Shown here one piece after another: positions 1 through 6,363 of a stretch of DNA of 12,136 nt. Under the pieces are notes generated by a model, which saw only the letters and a list, made by a program, of their open reading frames with translations, made no database searches and was not told where the DNA came from. The stretch spans positions 1 to 12,136 of the forward strand of contig JAMOUE010000122.1 in assembly GCA_027068235.1 (NCBI GenBank), written 5' to 3'. How positions within the stretch are numbered: the first letter of the stretch is position 1; every line of letters starts with the position of its first letter. Made by a program: the position numbers and the translations under genes. This stretch comes from Deltaproteobacteria bacterium. GTDB lineage: Bacteria; Desulfobacterota; Dissulfuribacteria; Dissulfuribacterales; QOAL01.

Positions 1-315
1 AACATAAAACTCAGATTAGATTCAGTAGAAAGTGCACTATTACAGGCAGTTCTTAGCCGCGGTGACAAAAGTTTGGGCGTCTTACTCTCTACATTGGTGT
101 CAAAGGGGTATGGGAACAAAAGGATGGTAAAGGAAATTTCACAGATTGCCGAAAATTACCTTAAGGAAAAAGGAAGTAAGGAGGAGTTCCCATGGGAGGT
201 AGTTAACCACCGCGTGAAAAGAGACTACCTTCTTGCACAATGGCGTAAGGCCCAAAGGGCAGAGCAGACCAGTTTTTGCAACCAAAAGATTTGTAGAAGG
301 TGTGGGGCGTGTTGA
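1..315 (+). CDS. C-terminal end of a TIGR03960-type B12-binding/radical SAM protein (5' end outside window)
   Basis: The open frame runs from the first base to a TGA at 313-315, giving 104 residues with no proper start, so this is the 3' end of a longer gene. The tail has the layout I associate with the TIGR03960 family (radical SAM proteins with a B12-binding-like N-terminus): a helical stretch ending FPWEVVNHRVKRDYL, then AQWRKAQRAEQT, then a terminal cysteine cluster SFCNQKICRRCGAC (Cys spacing C-x5-C-x2-C-x2-C). The catalytic CxxxCxxC motif would lie upstream and cannot be seen. The substrate of the family is unknown to me. The next gene starts 7 nt after this stop, so the two are probably co-transcribed. 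The TTG at 73 opens a shorter frame, but the reading continues unbroken upstream of it, so it is not the real start. Confidence 0.75.
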   Translation, partial: NIKLRLDSVESALLQAVLSRGDKSLGVLLSTLVSKGYGNKRMVKEISQIAENYLKEKGSKEEFPWEVVNHRVKRDYLLAQWRKAQRAEQTSFCNQKICRRCGAC

Positions 316-322
316 AATTGAA

Positions 323-2122
323 ATGAGTTTAATGGCACAGACAGATGTAAATGAAAAAGAGGGTAAGGAGTTTGTAGGTTCGGCAGATGGTGCATCACAA
401 GAGACACCAACTGTAGAACTTACCAGCAATAGTTCTCCTATCGAGGCTGCCCAGTGGATAAAAGCGTCTTTAGAGGAGATTAAGTTTGGCTCTGATACCT
501 TGGCAGTAGCCATGGATTTGCCATCGGGTAACCGAATTGGTGCATATAATCTCCTAAAGGCCTTGGAGATGGTTCTTCGGGAGTACTTTATCAAAATTCC
601 AGATGAAATAGCATCACAAATTGGACAAGGCAATCAGGATATATTTACGTTTGTGGCTCCTGCAAAGGAGCGCCATTTAAAACCCCGGCAGGTGGAAATT
701 AATACCATGCCGGGGATTTCTACCTTGACCATAAAGGGCAGCGAACCTGTTGATGGGGAAGATGGTTATATCAAACTCTTTTTTGACTTTAGGGTACAGC
801 CAGGACGTCTTCTGCCAGATGGCAGTATGGATTTCAGAGAGGTTAACCGTTTTCCCCAGGCCTCAAAAGATCAGTTAGTTTTAAGAATTTATGAGCCTTC
901 ATCTGGAACAGAAGGGACAGACGTCTTGGGTTTCCCAATTCGGGCTAAGGCAGGAAAGCCTGCACTGGTCAAGATTGGAGACGGTTTTTATTCAAAAGAT
1001 GATATCGATTCCGATACCAACAGACGTATTTGGGATTACTATGCCAAAAAGGCCGGTATCATAATCTGTACGTTTGAAGGTGGACCTAGCGAAGAAAACC
1101 TGAGAAAGATTTCTATAAAGAATGAGGTAAAGGTCAAGGATATAGATTTCAACACAGGTAATTTTAAGGGTGTAGCCAATGAACTAAGGTGTAAGGCAGA
1201 TTTGATAGTGGAGGGTGATATACGAGGATGTTTTGCAGTGGTGATAGATGGTTCCTTGATAGTAAAGGGGGCTGTAGAGGGAGAGACGGTTGACGCCACA
1301 GGGCCGGTTGTAGTGAGTTTTGCACGGAATTTTATTCGTTCAGGCTCTGATATGGAAGTTGGCGCTGCAAGGGAAGCCAAACTTATTGCCCAAAATAGAC
1401 TGATCATAAGAAAAGAAATCAGTAAAGGGATAATCAAGACCAATCATCTTATTATAAAACCAAAAGGTACATTAGAAATACTGCTTGGCAGGGCACAGAT
1501 AGAGGCGAACCATATTGTTGCCACAAATGTCAGTGTAAGAAATATAGTTGAGATCGAACTTGGAAAAAAACTCTTTCAGCTTTACTCCCAACTGAAGGCA
1601 CAGGAAAGGGAACTTGGAGCAGAAATAGAGAGGCAAAAAGAGGCCTTGAGGAATAGAAGCGCAGTATTTGCCCAAAAGATGCAACTTGCCCAAAGTATCC
1701 TTGATGAAGAGGGTAAGGCATTAATCCCTGTGCTCAAACAGTTTGCCACAATGATTCTTTTGGGAAAGCTTAGTGTTGAAAAGCTCAGAACCAGAATGGC
1801 AAATCTAGAGGAGAAGATCGTCTATGATCTTCATATGTTGACAAAACAGCTTAGGCTTATGTTGGACCTGCAAGAGGAGTTAAGCAAACTTAACGAAAAA
1901 ATGGATCTCCTTGCAGAACAAATCAGTAAGACTGAAGAGGCCATTGATGATCTTTCAATAGAAATGACCGGAACCATGAATGATTCCGGCCAAATCATCA
2001 TCAGATGCAATGGATATGAAAAAAAGGTTTTTCCATTAGAAGTCCAAAATAAGGTTTTTCAGATCTCTATGCAGTATGATGCAGCCAAAGGGCCCATATT
2101 CCGATTAGATACTGCTAAATAG
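323..2122 (+). CDS. FapA/DUF342-type polymerising beta-helix protein
   Basis: A 599-residue cytoplasmic protein with no signal peptide or membrane segment. The region at residues 170-212 has the FapA/DUF342 signature: DFREVNRFPQ, then EPSSGTEGTDVLGFPIRAKAGK, which matches the usual 'G..G.DV.G.PI.a..GK' block. Residues about 268-410 alternate short beta strands and Gly turns (LIVEGDIRGCF, GSLIVKGAVEGETVDA), as expected for the right-handed beta-helix. Residues about 420-545 are strongly heptad-like (LYSQLKAQERELGAEIERQ; LQEELSKLNEKMDLLAEQI), a long coiled coil, followed by a small C-terminal beta region. FapA proteins are named for flagellar assembly, but many DUF342 proteins sit away from flagellar genes, as here; its role is unknown. 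The frame is open from ATG 233, but those extra 30 residues overlap the upstream gene and look unlike the family. ATG 323 follows that gene's stop by 7 nt. No clear Shine-Dalgarno precedes it, so the start is uncertain and coupling is likely. Confidence 0.85.
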   Translation: MSLMAQTDVNEKEGKEFVGSADGASQETPTVELTSNSSPIEAAQWIKASLEEIKFGSDTLAVAMDLPSGNRIGAYNLLKALEMVLREYFIKIPDEIASQIGQGNQDIFTFVAPAKERHLKPRQVEINTMPGISTLTIKGSEPVDGEDGYIKLFFDFRVQPGRLLPDGSMDFREVNRFPQASKDQLVLRIYEPSSGTEGTDVLGFPIRAKAGKPALVKIGDGFYSKDDIDSDTNRRIWDYYAKKAGIIICTFEGGPSEENLRKISIKNEVKVKDIDFNTGNFKGVANELRCKADLIVEGDIRGCFAVVIDGSLIVKGAVEGETVDATGPVVVSFARNFIRSGSDMEVGAAREAKLIAQNRLIIRKEISKGIIKTNHLIIKPKGTLEILLGRAQIEANHIVATNVSVRNIVEIELGKKLFQLYSQLKAQERELGAEIERQKEALRNRSAVFAQKMQLAQSILDEEGKALIPVLKQFATMILLGKLSVEKLRTRMANLEEKIVYDLHMLTKQLRLMLDLQEELSKLNEKMDLLAEQISKTEEAIDDLSIEMTGTMNDSGQIIIRCNGYEKKVFPLEVQNKVFQISMQYDAAKGPIFRLDTAK

Positions 2123-2157
2123 TTGGCCTAAGATCGTCCGATCACAAATAGCTTCAT

Positions 2158-4392
2158 TTAGCTGCACTTGGAATAGCCACAAGACCTGCAAAGGGCACAT
2201 CCTTCCTCAAAATCTAGGGTAGCACCACAATCTGGGCAGTTCATGACATTTGGCTCTTTTCTGTCTATCTCGATATCTGCTGCTCCTGCCAGAACCTTTG
2301 CAACTCCATCAGGGCATGAAAGGACCTGCTTACCTTCATCCCAGCTTGGAGATGGACACCTGATACCGGAAAGTTGTTTTATTATTGCCTTGGGACTAAC
2401 TCCAGAGCGAAGGGCTAATGATATAAGACGGGTTTCTGCTTCTATCTGACATGCGGCGCACCCTCCTGCTTTTCCCATTTGTGCAAAGACTTCGCAAAAG
2501 TCATCGTCATCCCAATTGATAGTGACGTAAAGGTTGCCACATCCTGTTCTTACCCGTTCTGTAATGCCACGAGTGCGTCTGGGCCTTGGACGAGGGGCAA
2601 TCTTACCGTTTGGTGCCTCTCTGCACTCTACGGCCTTGTTTTCCTTTTCTTTTTTCACCTCTTTTTTCTTCAAATTAAGAACTTGAACCGGCCTGCTTCC
2701 ATACCTATAGATTGTAAGACCCTTTAGGCCCTTTTGCCATGCGAGGATATAGGCCTTTTTGACATCTTCAATGGTTGCCTCTTCTGGGAAATTGATGGTT
2801 TTTGATACAGCATTGTCTGTGTGGATTTGAAAGGCTGCTTGGATATTTATGTGGTCTTCTGGGGTAACATCCATGGAGGTGACGAAAATACTCTTCAAAT
2901 CATCTGGGATCTCGTCAAAATCCTGTATGGAGCCGGTGGATGCTATCTTCTCCATGAGTTCAGTTGAGAAAAGCCCTCTTTCCTTCATCTCTTCAACAAA
3001 TTTTGGATGAGCCTCCACAAGTTCACTGCCATCAAGCACCTTTCTTATGTAACTTATGGCAAATAGGGGTTCTATTCCACTGGATGCACCAGCAATGATG
3101 CTTATGGTTCCTGTTGGAGCAATGGTAGTGGTTGTGGCGTTTCTCATGTAAGGAGTTTCCGGATTGTCATAAATACTTCCTTCATAGGCTGGGAAGTTAC
3201 CCCTTTTCTTTGCAAGTTCCACGGATGCCTTTTTGGATTCTTCATCAATGAATTTCATGACATTTTGAGCAATTTCAATGGCCTTTTCAGAGTTATAAGG
3301 GACTTTCATAGAGATCAGCATATCTGCAAAGCCCATGACCCCAAGCCCTATCTTGCGGGTTTTTTTGGTCATACGTTCTATTTCCTTAAGTGGGAACTTG
3401 TTGGCATCGATCACATTATCGAGGAAATGAACGGCATCCCAAACGGTCCTTTTAAGATCATCAAAGTCTATGGTGCAGTCATCCTTGACGAATTTGCCAA
3501 GGTTTATTGAGCCAAGGTTGCACGATTCGTACGGGAGAAGTGGTTGTTCACCACAGGGATTGGTGCTTTCAATCTGGCCCAGGTTTGGTGTTGGATTCGA
3601 CTTGTTTATCCTGTCTATGAATATTATGCCTGGTTCTCCATTGTCCCATGCCGCCTTAACTATCTGTGAAAAGACCTGATCTGCTGGTAATCGTCTTACT
3701 TCAAGGCCCGTTCTAGGATTTATCAACGGATAGCTTTCACAGTTGTGGACTGCTGTCATGAATTGTTCGGTTAAGGCAACTGAGATGTTAAAGTTGTTCA
3801 GCCTGTCAGTCTGTGTTTTACACTTTATGAACTTTTCAATGTCAGGATGGTCAACCCTGAGGATTCCCATATTGGCCCCTCGTCTTGTACCGCCTTGCTT
3901 GATTGTTTCTGTGGCCACATCGAAAATAGTCATAAATGATATCGGGCCGCTTGCCACCCCATGTGTCGTCTTGACTATGTCGCCTTCTGGACGGATTCTT
4001 GAAAATGAAAACCCAGTTCCACCACCACTTTTGTGTATCATTGCAGTGTGTTTAACCGCCTCAAAGATACTCTCTATAGAATCATCAATGGGCAATACAA
4101 AGCAGGCAGACAGTTGCCCCAAGATGCGTCCTGCATTCATAAGGGTGGGACTGTTGGGCATAAACTTGAAACTGGTCATCATTTCATAAAAGCGTTTTTC
4201 AAGTGCCTCAATGTCTGCATCTTTGTCATAGTTTTGATCAGGTTGAGCTATGGCCTTTGCTACTCTATGAAACATATCTTCAGGTGTCTCTATGACCTGA
4301 CCAAGCTCATCGCGCTTGAGATAGCGCCTTGCAAGTACTACCAATGCATTGTTTGAAAGAGGCAAGGATGTGCGTGGAAGCTCAAGCTCCAT
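2158..4392 (-). CDS. nrdJ: Adenosylcobalamin-dependent (class II) ribonucleoside reductase NrdJ
   Basis: A 744-residue enzyme that reduces ribonucleotides to deoxyribonucleotides using a thiyl radical made from adenosylcobalamin. It needs neither oxygen nor a separate radical subunit. Visible landmarks are SACFVLP with redox Cys97; HKSGGGTGFSFSRIRPEG (120-137); the catalytic motif NPCGE (278-282: Asn278, thiyl Cys280, Glu282); the second redox cysteine Cys291 in ESCNLGSINL; APTGTIS (425-431); and GLKGLTIYRYGSR (555-567). A charged Lys/Arg/Pro linker (about 575-610) leads to a TSCPD-type domain with a GGCAACQ motif (643-649). The tail is a Cys-rich ribbon (CPDC 719-722, CRSC 735-738) ending CGYSKCS, which probably supplies the swinging redox pair Cys738/Cys743. 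The length is normal and all key residues are present. ATG is preceded at 6 nt by AGGAGG. The gene appears to be transcribed alone from a promoter carrying NrdR-like sites. Confidence 0.97.
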   Translation of the reverse strand: MELELPRTSLPLSNNALVVLARRYLKRDELGQVIETPEDMFHRVAKAIAQPDQNYDKDADIEALEKRFYEMMTSFKFMPNSPTLMNAGRILGQLSACFVLPIDDSIESIFEAVKHTAMIHKSGGGTGFSFSRIRPEGDIVKTTHGVASGPISFMTIFDVATETIKQGGTRRGANMGILRVDHPDIEKFIKCKTQTDRLNNFNISVALTEQFMTAVHNCESYPLINPRTGLEVRRLPADQVFSQIVKAAWDNGEPGIIFIDRINKSNPTPNLGQIESTNPCGEQPLLPYESCNLGSINLGKFVKDDCTIDFDDLKRTVWDAVHFLDNVIDANKFPLKEIERMTKKTRKIGLGVMGFADMLISMKVPYNSEKAIEIAQNVMKFIDEESKKASVELAKKRGNFPAYEGSIYDNPETPYMRNATTTTIAPTGTISIIAGASSGIEPLFAISYIRKVLDGSELVEAHPKFVEEMKERGLFSTELMEKIASTGSIQDFDEIPDDLKSIFVTSMDVTPEDHINIQAAFQIHTDNAVSKTINFPEEATIEDVKKAYILAWQKGLKGLTIYRYGSRPVQVLNLKKKEVKKEKENKAVECREAPNGKIAPRPRPRRTRGITERVRTGCGNLYVTINWDDDDFCEVFAQMGKAGGCAACQIEAETRLISLALRSGVSPKAIIKQLSGIRCPSPSWDEGKQVLSCPDGVAKVLAGAADIEIDRKEPNVMNCPDCGATLDFEEGCALCRSCGYSKCS

Positions 4393-4398
4393 TATTTT

Positions 4399-4404
4399 CC
4401 TCCT
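4399..4404 (-). promoter_or_regulatory. Ribosome binding site of nrdJ
   Basis: On the minus strand AGGAGG lies 6 nt before the ATG at 4392-4390. This is a full Shine-Dalgarno match and it fixes the nrdJ start. Confidence 0.9.
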
Positions 4405-4439
4405 GGTTGTATTTTTAGGTATTTATCTCCCCAACGATA

Positions 4440-4455
4440 ATACAATATCTTGTTG
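4440..4455 (-). promoter_or_regulatory. Putative NrdR box, promoter-distal (downstream) copy
   Basis: The 16-mer centred on CAATATCTTG (core at 4443-4452) matches the NrdR-box consensus acaCwAtATaTwGtgt at about 12 of 16 positions, and at 9 of 10 in the core. It lies about 16-31 nt downstream of the predicted nrdJ transcription start. NrdR is the Zn-finger/ATP-cone repressor of ribonucleotide reductase genes in most bacteria and binds paired boxes. The pairing with the site at 4471-4486, cores 31 bp apart, supports the call. The nrdR gene itself is not in the window. Confidence 0.55.
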
Positions 4456-4470
4456 CTATTGAAATATGAT

Positions 4471-4486
4471 GTGGAATATTTAGTGG
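4471..4486 (-). promoter_or_regulatory. Putative NrdR box overlapping the nrdJ -10 element
   Basis: The core GAATATTTAG (4474-4483; CTAAATATTC on the minus strand) matches 8 of 10 core positions of the NrdR box and about 10 of 16 overall, so it is the weaker of the two. It covers the nrdJ -10 hexamer entirely. Its core starts 31 bp from the core of the other box, which is the three-helical-turn spacing known for NrdR box pairs. Alone it would not be convincing; the spacing and location carry the case. Confidence 0.5.
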
Positions 4487-4505
4487 ATTTTGATCAGGAT
4501 GTCAA
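4477..4505 (-). promoter_or_regulatory. Sigma-70-type promoter of nrdJ
   Basis: Read on the minus strand, TTGACA (4505-4500, a perfect -35) is followed after exactly 17 nt by TAAATA (4482-4477, four of six matches to TATAAT). Transcription would start near 4470, giving a leader of roughly 78 nt before the nrdJ ATG. Position, spacing and -35 quality are seen in the sequence; activity is inferred. Confidence 0.75.
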
Positions 4506-4653
4506 GTTTGGTCCTTAAGTAAAAAATAACGATTATTCCATCATAACTTCTTCGAAAAGGGCCGATAACCATTGTAGAGTTTGTAAAGTCCTTGCAGAGG
4601 CTAACCCCTCAGATTAACCTGAACAAAAAAATTAATAAAAAAATTTTTAATGC

Positions 4654-4660
4654 AGGAGGT
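4654..4660 (+). promoter_or_regulatory. Ribosome binding site deciding the start of the MipA/OmpV gene
   Basis: AGGAGGT lies directly before ATTATG, with 4 nt between AGGAGG and the ATG at 4664. The frame is open further upstream to a TTG at 4592, but that codon has no such site and would put 24 charged or polar residues before the signal peptide. ATG 4664 is therefore chosen. I could not find a convincing promoter for this gene in 4506-4650. Confidence 0.85.
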
Positions 4661-4663
4661 ATT

Positions 4664-5500
4664 ATGCACAAAATCAATAAAATGGCAGTGTATCATTTTG
4701 CCGCACTTCTTGTGGTAAGCGTGATCTGCCTATCTGTCAGAAGTGTTTCAGCAGCGGATATGAATCTAGTCATAGATAATATGCCACGGGTCTTTGGACT
4801 TGGTATCGGCTTTGCGCCTGACTATCAGGGATCAGATGACTATATGGTAGGAGTAGCTCCCTTTGCGAGATTTCAGTTCAAGGGACATCAGCAGTACATA
4901 ATCATAAAGGGATATGAGTTACAGATAAACCTTATTGATCACTCATGGTTCCGACTTGGGCCTTCTGTAAATTATCATTGGGGCAGAGATCATGACGTGG
5001 ACGATGCTGTAGTAAAAAAGATGAAAAAGATTGATGATACCATTGAAGCAGGAGGGTTTATAGGCGTAGAGTTCATCGACCAGATCAATCCGCGCAAACG
5101 TTTTGTTGCAGACGTTGACTTTTTAACAGATGTTGGCAACGAGCATGATGGTTATACTATTACCGCAAGCGCAAGATTTTGGTATCCACTGTCACAAATG
5201 TTCGATTTTGGATTTGGTGTTGGATTATGTTACGCCAGTGACAACTATATGAAGACCTACTTTGGTGTTAGCGAAAAAGATGCACTCAGGACCGGGCTCC
5301 CTGTCTTTGATGCTGACAGTGGCGTAAAGGATGTAAGGATCAATCCGGTATTTGTCATGCATCTTAATATGAACTGGCATGTGGCAGCAGGCGTACAGTA
5401 CAGACGTCTTGTTAGTGATGCCGATGATAGTCCAATAGTGGATAAGAGAGGTTCTTCCAATCAGTGGATTGGAGGACTTGGTCTTGCCTATAGCTGGTAA
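4664..5500 (+). CDS. MipA/OmpV-family outer membrane beta-barrel protein
   Basis: A 278-residue exported protein. Residues 1-30 form a signal peptide: Lys-containing N-region, hydrophobic core HFAALLVVSVICL, and cleavage after SVSA before ADMN. The mature part opens with RVFGLGIGFAPDYQGSDDYMVGVAPFARFQF, the MipA/OmpV hallmark of a 'G.G....PdY.GSddY...p.p...' first hairpin. It continues as alternating amphipathic strands (FRLGPSVNYHWG, FIGVEF, YTITASARFWYPL, FDFGFGVGLCYAS, NMNWHVAAGVQYRRL). It ends LGLAYSW, with the C-terminal aromatic residue typical of barrels assembled by BamA. E. coli MipA is linked to MltA and PBP1b; other members respond to osmolarity or antibiotics, and no specific ligand can be inferred here. 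The SYLF gene starts 29 nt later with its own strong ribosome site, so the two probably form an operon. Confidence 0.85.
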   Translation: MHKINKMAVYHFAALLVVSVICLSVRSVSAADMNLVIDNMPRVFGLGIGFAPDYQGSDDYMVGVAPFARFQFKGHQQYIIIKGYELQINLIDHSWFRLGPSVNYHWGRDHDVDDAVVKKMKKIDDTIEAGGFIGVEFIDQINPRKRFVADVDFLTDVGNEHDGYTITASARFWYPLSQMFDFGFGVGLCYASDNYMKTYFGVSEKDALRTGLPVFDADSGVKDVRINPVFVMHLNMNWHVAAGVQYRRLVSDADDSPIVDKRGSSNQWIGGLGLAYSW

Positions 5501-5516
5501 TTTCTGGTTAAGACTA

Positions 5517-5523
5517 AGGAGGT
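5517..5523 (+). promoter_or_regulatory. Ribosome binding site deciding the GTG start of the SYLF gene
   Basis: AGGAGGT lies with 7 nt between AGGAGG and the GTG at 5530, which is optimal, but 13 nt from the in-frame ATG at 5536. GTG 5530 is therefore preferred; the choice changes only two residues of the signal peptide. Confidence 0.8.
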
Positions 5524-5529
5524 AATAAA

Positions 5530-6111
5530 GTGAGAATGAAAAAATCAACTATTAAAGGATTATTGGCCACGTTTTTTTTCATTGTTCTAACTGCTGTATC
5601 AGCTACGTCTTTTGCTTCAACTGCACAAGAGATTGATAGGGATGTTGATAAGGCCCTTCAGGAGTTGTTTGCCAAATCTCCAGAGGCTCGACAGCTTGCA
5701 AAGATGGCAAAGGGTATCCTTGTCTTTCCAAAGATCTACAAGGCCGGATTTATTGTAGGTGGTCAGTACGGTGAGGGGGCCTTGAGGGTCAATGGCCATT
5801 CAGTAGCCTATTTTAAGAGTGTTGGGGCATCGTATGGCCTACAGGCAGGGGTACAGTCCTTTGGCTACGCCCTATTTTTCATGACAGACGATGCCTTAAA
5901 ATATATTCTTAACAGCAATGGATGGGAGATCGGCGTTGGTCCAAGCATAGTTGTTGTTGATGCAGGTGCTGCCAAAAATCTCACAACCACCACTGCCAAA
6001 AAGGACATCTATGCATTTATCTTTAGTCAAAAAGGACTTATGGCAGGACTTGGGCTTCAGGGGACAAAGATTACTCCCTTTCATCCAGAAGGTTCACCAC
6101 ATCATAAATAG
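5530..6111 (+). CDS. Exported SYLF/YSC84-domain (Ysc84-like) lipid-binding protein
   Basis: A 193-residue protein starting at GTG. Residues 1-29 form a signal peptide (MRMKKS, hydrophobic core LLATFFFIVLTAVSA, cleavage near TSFA before STAQ). The mature chain is essentially one SYLF (DUF500, Ysc84) domain. It has a helix EIDRDVDKALQELFAKSPEARQLA, then AKGILVFPKIYKAGFIVGG (60-78, the most conserved block), GEGALR, SYGLQAGVQ (101-109), GWEIGVGPS (131-139) and IFSQKGLMAGLGLQGTKITP (164-183). Eukaryotic SYLF proteins bind phosphoinositides and actin; bacterial exported members are usually annotated as lipid-binding or twin-arginine-independent periplasmic proteins of unknown role. Here the protein is predicted to be periplasmic. 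It follows the MipA/OmpV gene by 29 nt, which suggests a shared envelope function. Confidence 0.88.
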   Translation: MRMKKSTIKGLLATFFFIVLTAVSATSFASTAQEIDRDVDKALQELFAKSPEARQLAKMAKGILVFPKIYKAGFIVGGQYGEGALRVNGHSVAYFKSVGASYGLQAGVQSFGYALFFMTDDALKYILNSNGWEIGVGPSIVVVDAGAAKNLTTTTAKKDIYAFIFSQKGLMAGLGLQGTKITPFHPEGSPHHK

Positions 6112-6151
6112 AAACAGAAGGGGTTTGACTTAGGGATGAAAGTTTAGTGTG

Positions 6152-6242
6152 CTGTCATTGCAAGCAAAGTGAAGCAATCCTAATAAAAAAGCACATGTGC
6201 TTGGATTGCTACCTGCGGCTGCTGCGCGCCTCGCAATGACAG
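6152..6242. repeat. Nested palindromic intergenic repeat (MITE/REP-like, GTCATTGC...GCAATGAC type)
   Basis: The outer arms CTGTCATTGC (6152-6161) and GCAATGACAG (6233-6242) are perfect 10-bp inverted repeats. Inside them AGCAATCC (6173-6180) pairs perfectly with GGATTGCT (6203-6210). At the centre AAGCACATGTGCTT (6189-6202) is a perfect 14-bp palindrome. The right half has an extra GC-rich segment (6211-6232), so the two halves are unequal. Elements with GTCATTGC/GCAATGAC ends are frequent dispersed repeats in several bacterial phyla; that family link is from general knowledge. No other copy is in this window and I see no target-site duplication. There is no T-run after either arm, so it is not a standard intrinsic terminator. 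Confidence 0.75.
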
Positions 6243-6363
6243 TTATGTCAGCTAAAAAGTGTGTCCTAATTATACCAGAGGGCCTGTCATTTCAGATCTA
6301 CCCTTCCAAAATATCCATTTACTATGTCTAGGCCTCATATAAGCGTCCATTTTCATTTACGTT

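Noticed and set aside
233..322. Upstream ATG extension of the FapA-type gene (30 more residues)
   Set aside because: It lies inside the 3' end of the radical SAM gene in another frame, its residues do not resemble the family, and the start at 323 fits the gene junction.
139..633. 164-codon minus-strand frame across the radical SAM and FapA-type genes
   Set aside because: It is antisense to two well-supported genes, with no family features and no ribosome site.
3743..4189. 148-codon plus-strand frame inside nrdJ
   Set aside because: It is fully antisense to highly conserved nrdJ coding sequence, with no ribosome site or recognisable domain.
4525..4537. Inverted repeat AATAA-CGA-TTATT upstream of the nrdJ promoter
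   Set aside because: Short AT-rich arms are expected by chance in this AT-rich spacer, and it matches no operator I know.
4592..4620. Possible promoter TTGCAG-17-TAACCT for the MipA/OmpV gene
   Set aside because: The spacing is right, but each hexamer matches only about half of the consensus; too weak to report as a promoter.
6152..6242. Reading the nested palindrome as an intrinsic terminator of the SYLF gene
   Set aside because: Neither side is followed by a T-run, and the arm sequence matches a dispersed repeat type.
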